Source: Saccharina japonica (taxonomy: Eukaryota; Sar; Phaeophyceae; Laminariales; Laminariaceae). Taken from it: a stretch of 64,000 bases of DNA. Below the pieces are notes generated by a model that did not search any database, was not told the origin of the DNA, and saw nothing but the letters and a program-made list of their open reading frames with translations. A program made the position numbers and the translations under genes. Where the stretch lies: contig MEHQ01000337.1 in assembly GCA_008828725.1 (NCBI GenBank), positions 118,964 through 182,963 of the forward strand, read 5' to 3'. This document shows, piece after piece, positions 19,371-31,110 of the stretch (positions are counted from its first letter, which is position 1; every line of letters begins with the position of its first letter).

Positions 19371-21735
19371 TGTGATTTATGTTGGTTGGCCAATGATGTC
19401 GTCTAGTTGCTTAATTGTTTCTTTTTCGTCCCCAAGTTGGTTTTTCTGTATTTTTGGGTGTTGCTTCGAAAGTGAGACAGTTCGTTTTTATCACGAACGA
19501 AAGTGTTCTGTTTTCACCTTTCATATTCTCTCCTTGCGCCTTTGGGGCCTGTCGAATTTCAGACGTTCTTGAGGTTTAACGAAGAGCCAAGAAAGACACT
19601 CGGTGTGCTAACGGTGGCTTTTTAGTGATCACGGACTTGGTTTTGCTGATGATGAGTTAACGCCCACAGCTTTCCTGGTATGGTACCGGTACCTGGTATA
19701 GGTTTTGCCTCATATTACCTGGTATCGGTACATCGTACGAGTACGTATCCGTCGTTTTTGTTTTTATCGCTGAAAGTGATAGCGATAGGTATATAACCTA
19801 TGGCATGTGTTTTTACTATGTATGTGTTTCGTTAATATACTTGTAACTTACGTAGGGTTACATACGAAATCGATAATCTATTAAGATGAGGTTGTGGTCA
19901 AATGACAAGCATTGCTATAAATACACCGCTTAACATGGTATCTTACACCTTAGTGTGCGTACGTGAGCTACACGTAACACACTAACATTGTGTTAACATT
20001 TATTTAGCATGCACGTTCTCCGAACGTTTCCTGCGCCAACGAACAATTACGCTAACGCCATTACGCATTCTTGGTATACGGCTACTCCCTATATACTGCA
20101 GAACTGTTGGCCGGCTTGCCGTTGTACGTTACACCTACATTTATTTTCAATAGTGTCGACGGGAAGAATAAAGACATAGATTGGCGTTCGTGTGACAACG
20201 TTCCACAACGTTACCGGAGCGACGACGAAGTAGATGGCCGGAAGCCTATGCTCGTGCTGCTTCGCTTAATGTGATTTATGTTGGTTGGCCAATGATGTCG
20301 TCTAGTTGCTTAATTGTTTCTTGTTCGTCCCCAAGTTGTTTTTTCTGTATTTTTGGGTGTTGCTTCGAAAGTGAGACAGTTCGTTTTTATCACGAACGAA
20401 AGTGTTCTGTTTTCACCTTTTATATTCTCTCCTTGCGCCTTTGGGGCCTGTCGAATTTCAGACGTTCTTGAGGTTTAGCGTAGAGCCAAGAAAGACGCTC
20501 GGTGTGCTGCTAACGGTGGCTTTTTAGTGATCACGGACTTGGTTTTGCTGATGATGAGTTAACGCACACAGCTTTCCTGGTATGGTACCGGTACCTGGTA
20601 TAGGTTTTGCCTCATATTACCTGGTATCGGTACATCGTACGAGTACGTATCCGTCGTTTTTGTTTTTATCGCTGAAAGTGATAGCGATAGGTATATAACC
20701 TATGGCATGTGTTTTTACTATGTATGTGTTTCGTTAATATACTTGTAACTTACGTAGGGTTACATACGAAATCGATAATCTATTAAGATGAGGTTGTGGT
20801 CAAATGACAAGCATTGCTATAAATACACCGCTTAACATGGTATCTTACACCTTAGTGTGCGTACGTGAGCTACACGTAACACACTAACATTGTGTTAACA
20901 TTTATTTAGCATGCACGTTCTCCGAACAACGTTTCCTGCGCCAACGAACAATTACGCTAACGCCATTACGCATTCTTGGTATACGGCTACTCCCTATATA
21001 CTGCAGAACTGTTGGCCGGCTTGCCGTTGTACGTTACACCTACATTTATTTTCAAACGAGCTATTATTAACACAGTAACATAGTGTTATCGATACATTGG
21101 TCGTGTACTGACGTGTGTTGCGATAGCATCTAGAAATCCTGCTAAAGTCGTAACATTAAGTTGCGCGCGATGGACTGCCGACCCTAACACAGCAGTAGTA
21201 ACACTATAACTGCCGTCAAATGGGTACAACGAGGCACCCTATACGCTTGTGAGGCGATAAACGGACGGTCTCGTACATACGAGCACGATGTCATCACAAC
21301 ACTTACAAACACTAACGTAGTAACGTAATGTTACGATGTTTTTCGTCCGATGCCTAACGTTAACACCAAACGGTAAGTATTACGGTATCCGAGGTGTGAA
21401 CAGGACATACGATAGACCTCCGAAGGGAGGTTTCCACGACGATGCCCATGGGTTTTCAATAGGGGGGCGTTCGCCATATTGAAACGGTCGCTGCTGGTCG
21501 TGTGTTCGATACTTATCTCGTCTGCGCGAATAATTGATCATTGGTAATCCTTACGTAACCGCTTTCGATCAACTCGGCATCTACAGAGGTGGGCGAGCAG
21601 TGTAGTGCTTGTATCGTTACAGGGAGTCTCGAAGTGGTCGAGGCATCCTGCGGCTATGGCTTGGGTGGTCATGCTACTGTGCGAATCTTTCCCGGCCAGA
21701 TTTCGTCGAACTGTTTATTTTTGTCGCGCTTCTGC

Positions 21736-21982
21736 CTGTATGCGGTACCAACGTCCCAAACGTCGAGCCGTGCAGAGGGGGGGGGGTGTACTCACGTCGT
21801 GCACGGCCGTAGTCATATGACCATAGACCCTCGCATCCCTACAATGCCGGGACGGAGCACGTTGGACTTTCACCAACCAGGCAGCAGAGGGGGGGGCGTG
21901 TTATAAATATTACCCTGGGCTGGGTAGGCGGTCGATATTATTCCCCCTGTAGCTCGGCGGATAAAGCCTTCACATCTATCTA
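21736..21982 (+). repeat. SINE-like repeat, copy in unit 2
   Basis: Nearly identical to 16,404-16,650, because it was carried by the tandem duplication and not by separate transposition. Confidence 0.55.
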
Positions 21983-22388
21983 TTGGTACCTGTCATGTGA
22001 CTAAGCGTTTATGTCTCTGTGTGGTTACAAGCGTATTCTACGTATGTATGTGCCTCTTGGGCTACCACAGTGGCACCTTTATAGTGTCGGTATGCCCTCT
22101 ATAGTGCCGATATACGTCAGCCAGCAATACCGACACTATAGCGGCAACCGGCACTACTCCGATCACTGCCACTCTGTGGCGACTAATATGTACCTGGTAT
22201 TAGGTGACGGCACTTTCCCCCTTGGACAAACATCAACTTTGCCTCGACTTAGCATATTGTGTGGTGAATTCTCTTTGTGCCAACCGACCCCAAAGAGTCG
22301 ACGAGGGAAGAACGTAGTGCTGAAATATCCTCGCGATGAACATAGAAGGCACGTACCGTATTAGGGAGGGAGGAAAAGAACCTACTTA

Positions 22389-23594
22389 GGGTCGATTCTT
22401 AAACGAGATGCTGAATTTTGGTTTTCAAGAAATTTCTGGTTTTTTCTAGGCCCTGACCCATTTGGTGGGCATAGCGATTGACATAATTGGCTCTATGTAC
22501 CATAAGCAAAGCCATAAGCTGGAGTGGGCACGTGCCATTAGGATTGTGGGCACAAGGGGTGGCAAAACAAGATAAAATATACCATAGGCAGCCTATGCCA
22601 CCCCTATTTTTGGCGCTGGGTTCGTTGAAAGCCCGGGCTAGATGCCTAATCGGCATCGGGAACTTCGCTGGATACTTAAACAGCATTAAAGCGACTGACT
22701 TATATCCATACGATTCAGCATTTCAGCAGTTGGTTTATGTTCGCACTCCCCGCTTATGTGTTAAATACACCCTAAAACACGAAGAAGTCACACTCTGGAA
22801 AAATGGCCAAACCCTGGTGCCATAATTCGCTCTTTTGCGCAAAACCGACCAAAAAAACGTGAACGGCCCTCAAAAAGGTGGCTTATGGCTACCAAAACCT
22901 AAGCCAAAACTGTGGGAAAAGGGCCAAACCCTGGTGCCATAGTTGGCTTGTTTGGACTCGTGCCATTCCGGAAAAGTGGGCACGAAAAAAAAATAAAAAA
23001 CACCAAATGGGTCAAGGCCTAGCTTTTTTCTGGTTTTTTTCTGGTTTCACCAGAAAAACTTCATCCCCGAAAAAACAGGCCTCCAAGTTCTTCTGGTAAT
23101 CCCGTAAATTTCTGGTTTTTATGGGTACGATCGGGCAGCCCCACCGTGCCAGCCGTGCCACCCCTCACGAACACACAGGGCTGGTCAGGGTTGTCCCCGA
23201 GGTCCTCCACAGGCCATAGCCGAGCGCAGAAGGCGCAAAAGCTTTTTGAGCTCTCACAATCGAATTGACACAGTGACCGCACCGAGGTGCCCGACCGACC
23301 GAGCTCGCGGAGGGCTGTAGCTCAAGCCTTTGTAGCGTTGGGCGTCGTAGCGCGACGAGTTGGTGGTGGATTCCACTCTCCGAGGCACCGATACCTGCCT
23401 ACGAGCCAGGCCGACCGTTGTGGGACCACCACACGGATGGTTACCGAGAGCGCTGCTGCTGTAGTGACGGTTTTGTGCCTGGTGGACGATTATTAGCGAG
23501 GCAACTGAAGCTCGTACTTGTTAAGAACCCATTTTAGAAAATACCGAAATTTCCGAGAAAACCAGAAAAATACTTTTCTCGTTAAGATCGACCC
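22389..23594. mobile_element. 1,206-bp TIR element with TTA target duplication (Harbinger-like)
   Basis: Unit 1 has an empty site CCTACTTACTGACC (TTA at 17,054-17,056). Unit 2 has TTA on both sides of the element (22,386-22,388 and 23,595-23,597). The termini are GGGTCGATTCTTAAACGAGA and, on the other strand, GGGTCGATCTTAACGAGAAA. A second inverted repeat lies inside (GACCCATTTGGTG near 22,458 and its complement near 23,010). There is no credible transposase; open frames of 95-112 codons show no domain I know. A 3-bp TWA duplication suggests PIF/Harbinger, which is inference. Confidence 0.85.
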
Positions 23595-24506
23595 TTACTG
23601 ACCTCGTATCTGAGTTACGACTAAGAGAGATAGAAAAAGAAGGGTGAAGATAATAAATGGGATGTGAAACAAAAATAAGAAAAAAAGCACTTCAGCGGGC
23701 ATCCGGCACTACTCGATCGTCACTATAAAGGGACCACTAGTTGCGTACTGCAGTGGCTCGACATATGACATTGCGCAACAAATGGACTTACAACTAAAGG
23801 CCGTTATTTTTCGAAGAACTCTTTGTCCTAAATTGTCAACCACATTGTCCACATTTTTGGTTTTTGCGCAAATATCTGACCCGTGATGAAAATCACATAC
23901 TTTGACAGGACGCCTTCGTATCTTAATACTAAAATCACAAACCGAGAACATCTACGTGTGCGGAAAATCTGGAAGAACCGAATCTCCGGAAGATAACGCC
24001 CCTAAATACCAATTTTCAAAAGGGCCTGCTATTAATTAGCAACGTACCAGGTCCAAAAGTACTTTATATGTTACCAGCTACCAATGACCCTTAAATTTCC
24101 GGACAGAGTGGTACTTACTGTACAACGATAGGGCGCCCCTGATAATACAAAACGACACACCACCCCCTCCACAGGGGCTAGAATGAAGCAAAAACCAACA
24201 GGGGATTCCTCGGGACCCGTCTTTTCGACTCCGGGACAAAATCCCGTGGGGCTCACGTCGCAATTTTTTATCGTTCATTTCATTTATTCTATTCGCCCTC
24301 ATTTTCTCTCCGTCTCTATCTTCAGCCGTAACTCAGATCCGGAGGCACTAAGTAGTCTCTTCTCTTCCCTCCCCACTACGGTACGTGCCTTGCGTTTTGG
24401 TGGCGATAAGGTTTCAACACGTTCTTCCCTCGTCGACTCTCGTCGAACTGTGCCTACCCACGCTATAATAGGCGCTCTCGAAAGTTTCGGTGTCATTGGA
24501 GAATAA

Positions 24507-24599
24507 TAATCTCCGTACGGAGACTCGAACCCTCGAACCCTCGACTTCAAACATAACAAGCTTCGTGGTTACCCGCTAGAGCGCCGGGGCGACCGGTAC
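24507..24599 (-). other. tRNA-like pseudogene or SINE head, copy 2
   Basis: The same sequence as 17,965-18,056, carried by the tandem duplication. Confidence 0.35.
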
Positions 24600-25321
24600 A
24601 ACGGATTCAATTTATTGTTTCTCAAATATGTGGATGGGATTATTGGAATAAGCTATGCACACCGGCAGATATAGCTAAACGATTTAATGATCATATATAT
24701 GAGAAAACCGAATAATTGATGTGACAGCATCTATCTTCTGAAATCATGTTTCTTTACCACTGCCGGCAGCTCAGTTTCTTAGGGATATACAGTACGGGAC
24801 ACCTAATAAGAAACAGGCTAATAAGAAAGCCAGGCTGACATTTCCCAAAAAATAAGAAAGACGCGAGGCTGGGCCCCCGCTGCAAAATAAGAAAGGCCTA
24901 TTACCCCCCTGGGGCGAATCCCCGACGCCTCCGAGAAACCCTGCTGCTTGCCCGTGGTGGCCGCGAGTAACAAACATCTTTCAGGTTTTCAGCGAACATA
25001 TTTTTTCAGTTATGACTGTTCCCTGAGTCTTTTTTGGAACAACACTACACATTGTCGGATGGCAAGCATAATATTAATTATGACCCGTTACAGCAGTGTG
25101 TACTCGTAGATTTTGTTGTTTTTCCAACGCTTTTTGTTTTTTGCCGTTTCATATTTTCAATTTGTTTCACCCCACCAAAACGTGTTTTTCGACGCGAACC
25201 CCCGCAAACGGTGTACTGGGTATATTTGTGGTAAGCATCTCCGCAGGGAGGAGAGATATGACAGAGGTGAAAAGCAGCCCGTAGTACTATAGCAGACCCA
25301 GGACACAGATCTTGCGGCCCT

Positions 25322-26625
25322 CATTTTGCCAGTTGCGTTCACGGCCAGACTCAAATCGCTCTCCACATTGGGTGAATTGAGACACAAGGACAACCTTGAA
25401 TACGCAGCAGTTCGATGAGTTAAAGAGCGCCGCACGCGAAGGCGGTGTTTCTGCAGAAACAGTTTCCAAACTTGACACGCTGTGGGGGCTACGCTTGGGC
25501 TACAATGTGACGGCTCCCCCAAGGAAGAGGAGCACAACATCGAGCTCGGGGGCTTCTTCGTTTAGTTCTTCCATCGCGATCGGACACGAGTGGCTCGATA
25601 ACTGCACCTATGCCAGGGCCGAAGCCTCCGGCGAGTCCCACACCGTCGAAAGTGGCAGAGCCCAAGCACGTGCAACTACTGCAACCGGTCGGTAGAGAAA
25701 ACGTTCAAGGCCGCCATCACAGGCGGTTTTGGCGTGAAGCCCCCGGAGCAGCCCATCCGTTTCGCTGACAATCTGCACGGGCAGACGACGGAGAGTTCAA
25801 GAAAAGACTCAAGGAGGGATGCAACGCCCTGTTTTGGCTGCTGCCACGAGGGTGCACCGATGAGGTGTATCCGGTCGATGCAGGATACGAGCGGCTGGTC
25901 AAGTTGGGTGAGGGGAAGGCTCTCTAGGCATGATTGGAGAAGGGTGACAAAGTGGAAACGTGGGACACCAGCAAGCTGTCTGCCTCCAACCGTAGGGTCT
26001 TGCTGGTGCACTGGGTGGGTGAGGCCGTCGAAAAAGTTGTTTCGGACCAGCTCTAATGTAGACGCCTGTTTGAAAAGACTGGGCTTGCGATGACAGCAGA
26101 CGGTACCGACTATATCCTCATCATCCTCGAAGGCATGGACGGACCGTACACGTTCATGGGTGCCAATGACGGCAAGCAACTCCCGAATGACGTGCAGCCC
26201 TTTACTCTCCCGAACGAAGACCATGCCGAGGGATCGAGCGACGAGGAGGACGAGGACGAAACGGAGGGGGACAACCCCGGGCGACTTCGTGGATTGGACG
26301 ACGTAGCTATGCTTGGCGATTATGGTGACCTCGATGCTGATGAAACAACACTGCCCCTGGAATGCCAACCGGGTTATGCGTTTAACCGTTCACCTCCTCC
26401 GGCCCTCGATGCATCACTCGTGAAGTGGCACATCATGCGGTGCCGGGTGTTGGGATGGGTGAAAGGTTTCATTACACGACGGGCAAGAGCACGGACACGC
26501 CAAGATTACGACTATAGGGTGTTAATCGAGCGAACCGGCACAACGCTCAGTATGAGGCTTCCACTCGGGAGGTACACTGCTGTTGACGAGGCCGCAGCCT
26601 AAGATTCGCGGGTGCTACTGGGTAA
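25322..26625 (+). pseudogene. Broken DDE-superfamily transposase, longer copy
   Basis: It repeats the fragment at 18,775 and continues past the duplication edge. RFADNLHGQTT (second Asp) and LFWLLPRGCTDEVYPVDAGY are followed by a frame change and DTSKLSASNRRVLLVHWVG. After another shift comes FEKTGLAMTADGTDYI. A long acidic stretch (EEDEDETEGD) leads to a basic tail, GWVKGFITRRARARTR, then YRVLIERTGTTLSMRLPLG. A TAA at 26,600-26,602 is followed in the same frame by SRVLLG, which looks like the eroded end of the tail. At least two frameshifts and internal stops make it inactive. The 170-codon frame at 26,090-26,602 is the best preserved part. Confidence 0.65.
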
Positions 26626-26739
26626 GGCTACTTCGCTTTCGAGAATGCTTCGATGTGAGCTACGGGCGCCACCGCAGGGAGTGGGCAACAGGGACATCGA
26701 CCGGGGCGGTCGCACTGGACATGCTAAGGAATACATAGG

Positions 26740-27060
26740 AAGACAATGATGAGGGGGGATATGGCAGCGTGGAAGGGAGACAGGAAGGAAGAGGAAGGGG
26801 GGAACATGGTTACAGCGAAGAAAGCGGTTTAAAAGAGAACAGCAGCAGCAGTGGTAGTGAGAGTGCGGAAGGGGCAGGAGCGGAAAAATAGTGGAAGGGG
26901 AGTGACGACGAGGAAGGGAGAAAGAAATCGGGTGTGCGCGATGTAGATGTTGACCGCGATAGTGATCTCGTCGAGGGCAGCTTTCCGGAAGCAAGGGAGA
27001 GGGTGAAGGCGGGGAAGAGAGTTGTGATGACCTTACCGGGGCTAATGATTCACGCAAGGG
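26740..27060 (+). other. Purine-rich tract
   Basis: The plus strand is strongly G/A biased (runs such as GGAAGGAAGAGGAAGGGGGG). This opens spurious Arg/Pro/Ser-rich frames on the minus strand. No gene is recognised from 26,630 to 27,228. Confidence 0.5.
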
Positions 27061-27228
27061 GAAGGGACGAAAACGGAAACGTTCCAACTACGTTGCCGAG
27101 CACGTTCCCCCGGCGTCAGTGCCCCCCAGTAAGACTTAAAGTATACACCGAAGAGAGCGGACGCCGAACGTGCGCATGCACTATCAGTGAGGGGCGTACG
27201 ATCAATGGCGGTATTACTGTAATATGAG

Positions 27229-27376
27229 TTATACAAAATAAGAAACCAGCTCGATTTTCGATTTCTGCCCGGGAAAATAAGGAAGAGGCTCAATAAGAAA
27301 GAGGCTCACAAAATGAAAAATATAGGAAATCCAGGCTGAGCCCAGATTCCTGTTTCTTATTAGGTGTCCTGTACTG
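27229..27376. mobile_element. Family B MITE, diverged copy
   Basis: The right end CCTGTTTCTTATTAGGTGTC continues CTGTACTG|TA, the family B terminus beside a TA. The left end is degraded (ACAAAATAAGAAACC). Confidence 0.6.
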
Positions 27377-27796
27377 TATATTTTGAGAACACAGCAGTAA
27401 CTAAATGCAGCGATAACGCGATAACGTGGGGGGCTCTGTTAGTGCACCACCCATCAATCATCAACAACAGCAACAGCTGGTGCCAACTATTTTTGTGTTT
27501 CCGGTCTGCACGAAATTCTATTTAATTTTAGTTTTGTTCTGCCCGTGGGACCTCGATGATTGTTGTGCGATGTCGCGATTTCATGATTTTCCCAGTTTTT
27601 TCCTGATGTTATTCCCGGTTACTTCTTTCTGGTCTCAAGTTATCCGGATTCCCTTGAAATGTTGTCATTGTTTACTCTGCTCCCTAAACGCAGAATAGCA
27701 GTACACGTAGACCAGGCTTCACGCAATAAACCGGAATTTTGGCCTAGACGTGATTTCACATTTGAGTTAAGAAGGCGTGTGTGTTCCACACTATTA

Positions 27797-28620
27797 CTGT
27801 GGACCATAGTAAATAGGACCAAATATTGTCACTGAAGATAGTACTATACATCAGGGCGTAAAATAGGCGTCCGGCTCATGGTGAAATCACCGCACCACGA
27901 GGTGGAGGCCTTGGTGCGGGCCCGCACCACATCGCCGGGCCCCCCGGAGGGTCGCCGGAGGCCGTTTTGTTTACCATATATGCGTCAATATACTCAAAAT
28001 GTGCGTCTAACCCGCTCGGTTTGTCCTCTTGTATACGTCGTGCCGGCTGCCGTATAATGTTTTGCATTTTGCGAAGAAACAAGGACAAAATTACGGTTAA
28101 AAAATCAAACATATCGTCAGCAAATGTGTGGTGCTTGAATAGGCGCCAAATGCCACAGTGTCCCTGGCCTGGTTTGCCTGGAACGTCCTCAGGCATAGGA
28201 AACGGCAACTGTTTCAATCGAATTATCAAAAGAAGTAAAGTACTCTATGCCAAAAGAGGAAACAAGACCCAAACACAGCATCTGAGACGAAATCAAGACA
28301 AAAAAAGCCCAAAAACAAATTCGCCTTCGGCGAAAAACACGCCCAAACAATTTTTACGCCTGCGGCCAAACAGACCCAAAAACATATTTTCGCCTACGGC
28401 GAAAAAGGACCCGCACAAGTTTTTTAGCCTCCGGCGAAAAAAGGTGCGGCACAAGAGAAGCGTAGTGCGGCAAGCCGCACCATGCCTTCGGCACGTGGTG
28501 AAAAAAACGGGTTTTGCGATAAAAAGGTGCGGCAGCGCAACATTTCACCACCTGTTTTACGCCCTGTTATACATATATATATATATAGGTTTTTGTTCGT
28601 ACCATAGGTCCTAATTGCGA
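27797..28620. mobile_element. Family C MITE interrupted by a hAT-type element
   Basis: The outer parts read GGACCATAGTAAATAGGACC on the left and ACCATAGGTCC ... GATGGCCCACCGTGATAA on the right. These are the family C ends seen whole at 32,140-32,273. The element at 27,852-28,566 lies between them. Confidence 0.6.
27852..28566. mobile_element. 715-bp non-autonomous hAT-type element with a row of hairpins
   Basis: The termini are CAGGGCGTAAAATAGG and, inverted at the right, CAGGGCGTAAAACAGG. The flanks CTATACAT/TTATACAT are an 8-bp duplication matching at 7 of 8. CAGGG termini with 8-bp duplications are typical of hAT. The right half has short stem-loops of the pattern GCC-TNC-GGC with flanking TTC/GAA near 28,319, 28,359, 28,388, 28,427 and 28,480. 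An open frame of 215 codons from 27,967 has no domain I recognise and is probably fortuitous. Confidence 0.8.
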
Positions 28621-30947
28621 TGGCCCACCGTGATAACTTTATTTTTGTATTTACCGCTCTCGACCCCGGAAAAAAATAGACGGAGGCTGTACGAGGGCTG
28701 TGAAGGGGGCGGTCGGAGCCTGGTGTGCGACCACATGACGCTGTGCTAGGCATTTACAAAGCCTACTATTATTATTATAGCCTACTATTATCGTGGACAA
28801 TAGCAGATAGGACCTACGGAATACGTAAAACCCCCTATTTTACAAACAATATATATTTGGTATTACAGTACTCGTAGTTACTATGGTCCCCTGTAATAAC
28901 AAATATATTTATTTGGTCCTACTGTAGTTACTATGGTCCCTATTTATACTAACAATATATAATATATATTATATGTATTTTGTCCTATTTACTATGGGCC
29001 ACCGTAATACTCTATGTTGCCGTATGCTGTAACTATTATTATCGTTGCCATCCGACAATTTGTAACATTGTGTGTGTTAAATGTTTTTAGATTAAACCGT
29101 TATTTCTACCGTACTCAACTTCATTCAGCAGTACACCCAGTTTCCGTCCTTCTTAAGTTTTATTTGTTTAGTTAATGTGACAATTTTTGCGCATCTGACC
29201 AAGTGTAATAAGGAGGGGTGGGCGCACCTTCATAGCTTCATAGTAGATGTTTACGGGGTTTTGTGCTCGGCACCTGCTGCGAAGCCGACCCTCCGACCCG
29301 AACTCGAACCCTATGGCAGTGGCATGTGATTGGATGCTGTGATTGGTACGTAAGACTCCTATTGATAGGTTGCTTCGGCCGGCGTGGATACTGAGCTTGG
29401 AAAAACTCTAGGTTGACCAAGGTTTGACTCGGGATGCTGTGGTTGGGAAATACTCCAAGTTGATTAAGCCGCGTGAAGCATACCCTTGGCAAACCAGAAT
29501 GGCTGAATAGCTACCTCAGTTAGGAAGATCTACTATAAGGATGCTCCGTCCAGTGCTGCCATGCGCAGCGCCTATTCCAACCATACAATTCACATTCTGC
29601 AGTGAGGTATGATGATCTGTACAGCAGTGAGTGGACATAATACGTATATATCGTAAAAAGAAACCATGAACGCACCATGGAAACAGCATCGAAGAGGGAA
29701 GTTATTGATGGGGTTGTACGTACAGTATGGAGACTTCACCTCCTCAGACGATGGCTACAGGAGAAGTAGTAGTTTGAATTCTGCCATCTCGTGGTGGTGT
29801 TAAAAAATATAGGTGCGTGTGTTGTCTTTACCTTAAACTCATTATTTCTACCTCGACTACATCATCAGTACACCCACAGTGTCCGTCCTGATTCCTAATC
29901 CTAGACAGATACAAATTATGTGGTCGCAGACAGACAGAGTAAAAACCAAAACAAACTATACGCAAATTAATGGGTAAAGCAAGTGTAATTTCAACGTACC
30001 AGGTACGAGAACAAAACGCCACGAGCCAAACCAAAAAATAAGAACGAAAAGACAATGAAAACAAAACAAAGTAAGTGGATGGAATTAGGTATTTAGTAGT
30101 GACTTGAGCTATTAAGAGTAGTCTGTACTGTTATTTATTATGTTTTTACATGAGGGGAAGAAACGATATATCTTGGGTTGGTGGGTCGGTGGTTTGGATT
30201 GCGGTAGGGTCGTCGGTGGGGACGGGGGGTTGCGATAAGGGGTTGGCGAAGAGGTTTCACATTGTTGTATATATACGAAATAAAAACAGAGGGGGGTCAG
30301 TAATGTCCCAAAGGGGGAACGAGACCTATATACCTATAAACTAAAATATTGTTTTCCCCACTTTGCTGAATTAAGTAATTACCCCATTTTGGCCATCGAT
30401 CTCGTACATATATACATACATGCCCGGTGTATATGAAGCATACCTATACAATATATTCTGTGCATGGTGTACAGCAGTAGTGGTTAATATACCTACTATA
30501 ACTGGGGTACAATACTGTACAATCCCATGGCGAACGCTAACTATTTTTCCTATAAGCTTTAGCGGGATATAAATCATGTGGACACAATACCCGGTGCGAG
30601 AGAACACCACAACACAAAAAAAAAACCAACAAAACAAAAAAAAAAAAAAAAAATACTGATGTTTTACCTATCCACTGACACCGTCATCCACATACTACGC
30701 CCACCAGTTTACGCCAGTTACAATAATCCTGCAATATGGGAATGCAGTATATTACCGGTAACGTATTTTATGCGGCGAATACGAATACATTTGACCGCCC
30801 ATGGACTCAGCCAAGCAAGCACGCAGAAAGTTTATTTTTCTTCTCGCCTCCGATACTTCTCAACTACCCCGACCACTATCATCGCGCCGCTTCATTCCCC
30901 GTCCCTGGTGAACTCGGAGTTCCCAGTACAACGCACGAGATCGGAGC
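28621..30947. other. AT-rich intergenic DNA upstream of the transporter gene
   Basis: Fragments of family C MITEs (GGTCCTATTTACTATGG and complement) lie from about 28,775 to 29,010. A Lys-like A-tract lies at 30,617-30,653. I see no coding exon and cannot point to a firm promoter for the gene that starts at 30,948. Confidence 0.5.
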
Positions 30948-31110
30948 ATGTTTGCCCAGCTGGAGCCGACCGCGCGCGGGTTTCCTACCCGGACCGTGGT
31001 GATCCTGTCACTCTGTGCGACGCTAAACAGTTACACCCTGGTGAACCTGTTCCCCTATGTCGGTTTGATGGTCAAGGAGCTCTTGGCATTGGAAACTACG
31101 AACGAATTGG
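30948..31110 (+). CDS. MFS transporter exon 1 (start, TM1)
   Basis: ATG at 30,948 gives MFAQLEPTARGFPTRTVVIL and TM1, ending ALETTNEL with a split Gly at GAATTGG|GTGAGC (phase 1). The paralogue at 63,489 ends at the same point and phase, which supports this border and the start region. Confidence 0.88.

Larger units (their letters stand above)
14819..20150 (+). repeat. Tandem duplication, unit 1 (5,332 bp)
   Basis: The unit begins TAGTGTCGACGGGAAGAATA and repeats at 20,151 with only scattered base changes. Internally it carries an 801-bp block (14,917 onward) that is copied again at 19,350-20,150, so the block occurs three times in the window (14,917, 19,350 and 20,249). The junction at 19,349/19,350 fuses a broken transposase frame to this block. 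The low divergence implies a recent event or active homogenisation. Confidence 0.9.
20151..25893 (+). repeat. Tandem duplication, unit 2, carrying a 1,206-bp insertion
   Basis: It is collinear with unit 1 from 14,819 to 19,349, interrupted only by the element at 22,389-23,594. Without that insertion the unit is 4,534 bp against 4,531 bp in unit 1. Homology ends at about 25,893, where unit 2 continues into the rest of the transposase remnant while unit 1 jumps to the 801-bp block. Confidence 0.9.

Noticed and set aside
14819..20150. LTR retrotransposon with the 801-bp block as terminal repeats
   Set aside because: The block has no TG...CA ends or target duplications, and no gag, protease, reverse transcriptase or integrase lies between the copies.
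25676..26368. Minus-strand frame of 230 codons
   Set aside because: It is antisense to the DDE transposase remnant, which explains its openness.
26599..27087. Minus-strand Pro/Ser/Arg-rich frame of 162 codons
   Set aside because: It is explained by the purine-rich plus strand; no domain.
27967..28614. Plus-strand frame of 215 codons
   Set aside because: It lies within a hairpin-rich non-autonomous hAT element, runs past its right end, and shows no domain.
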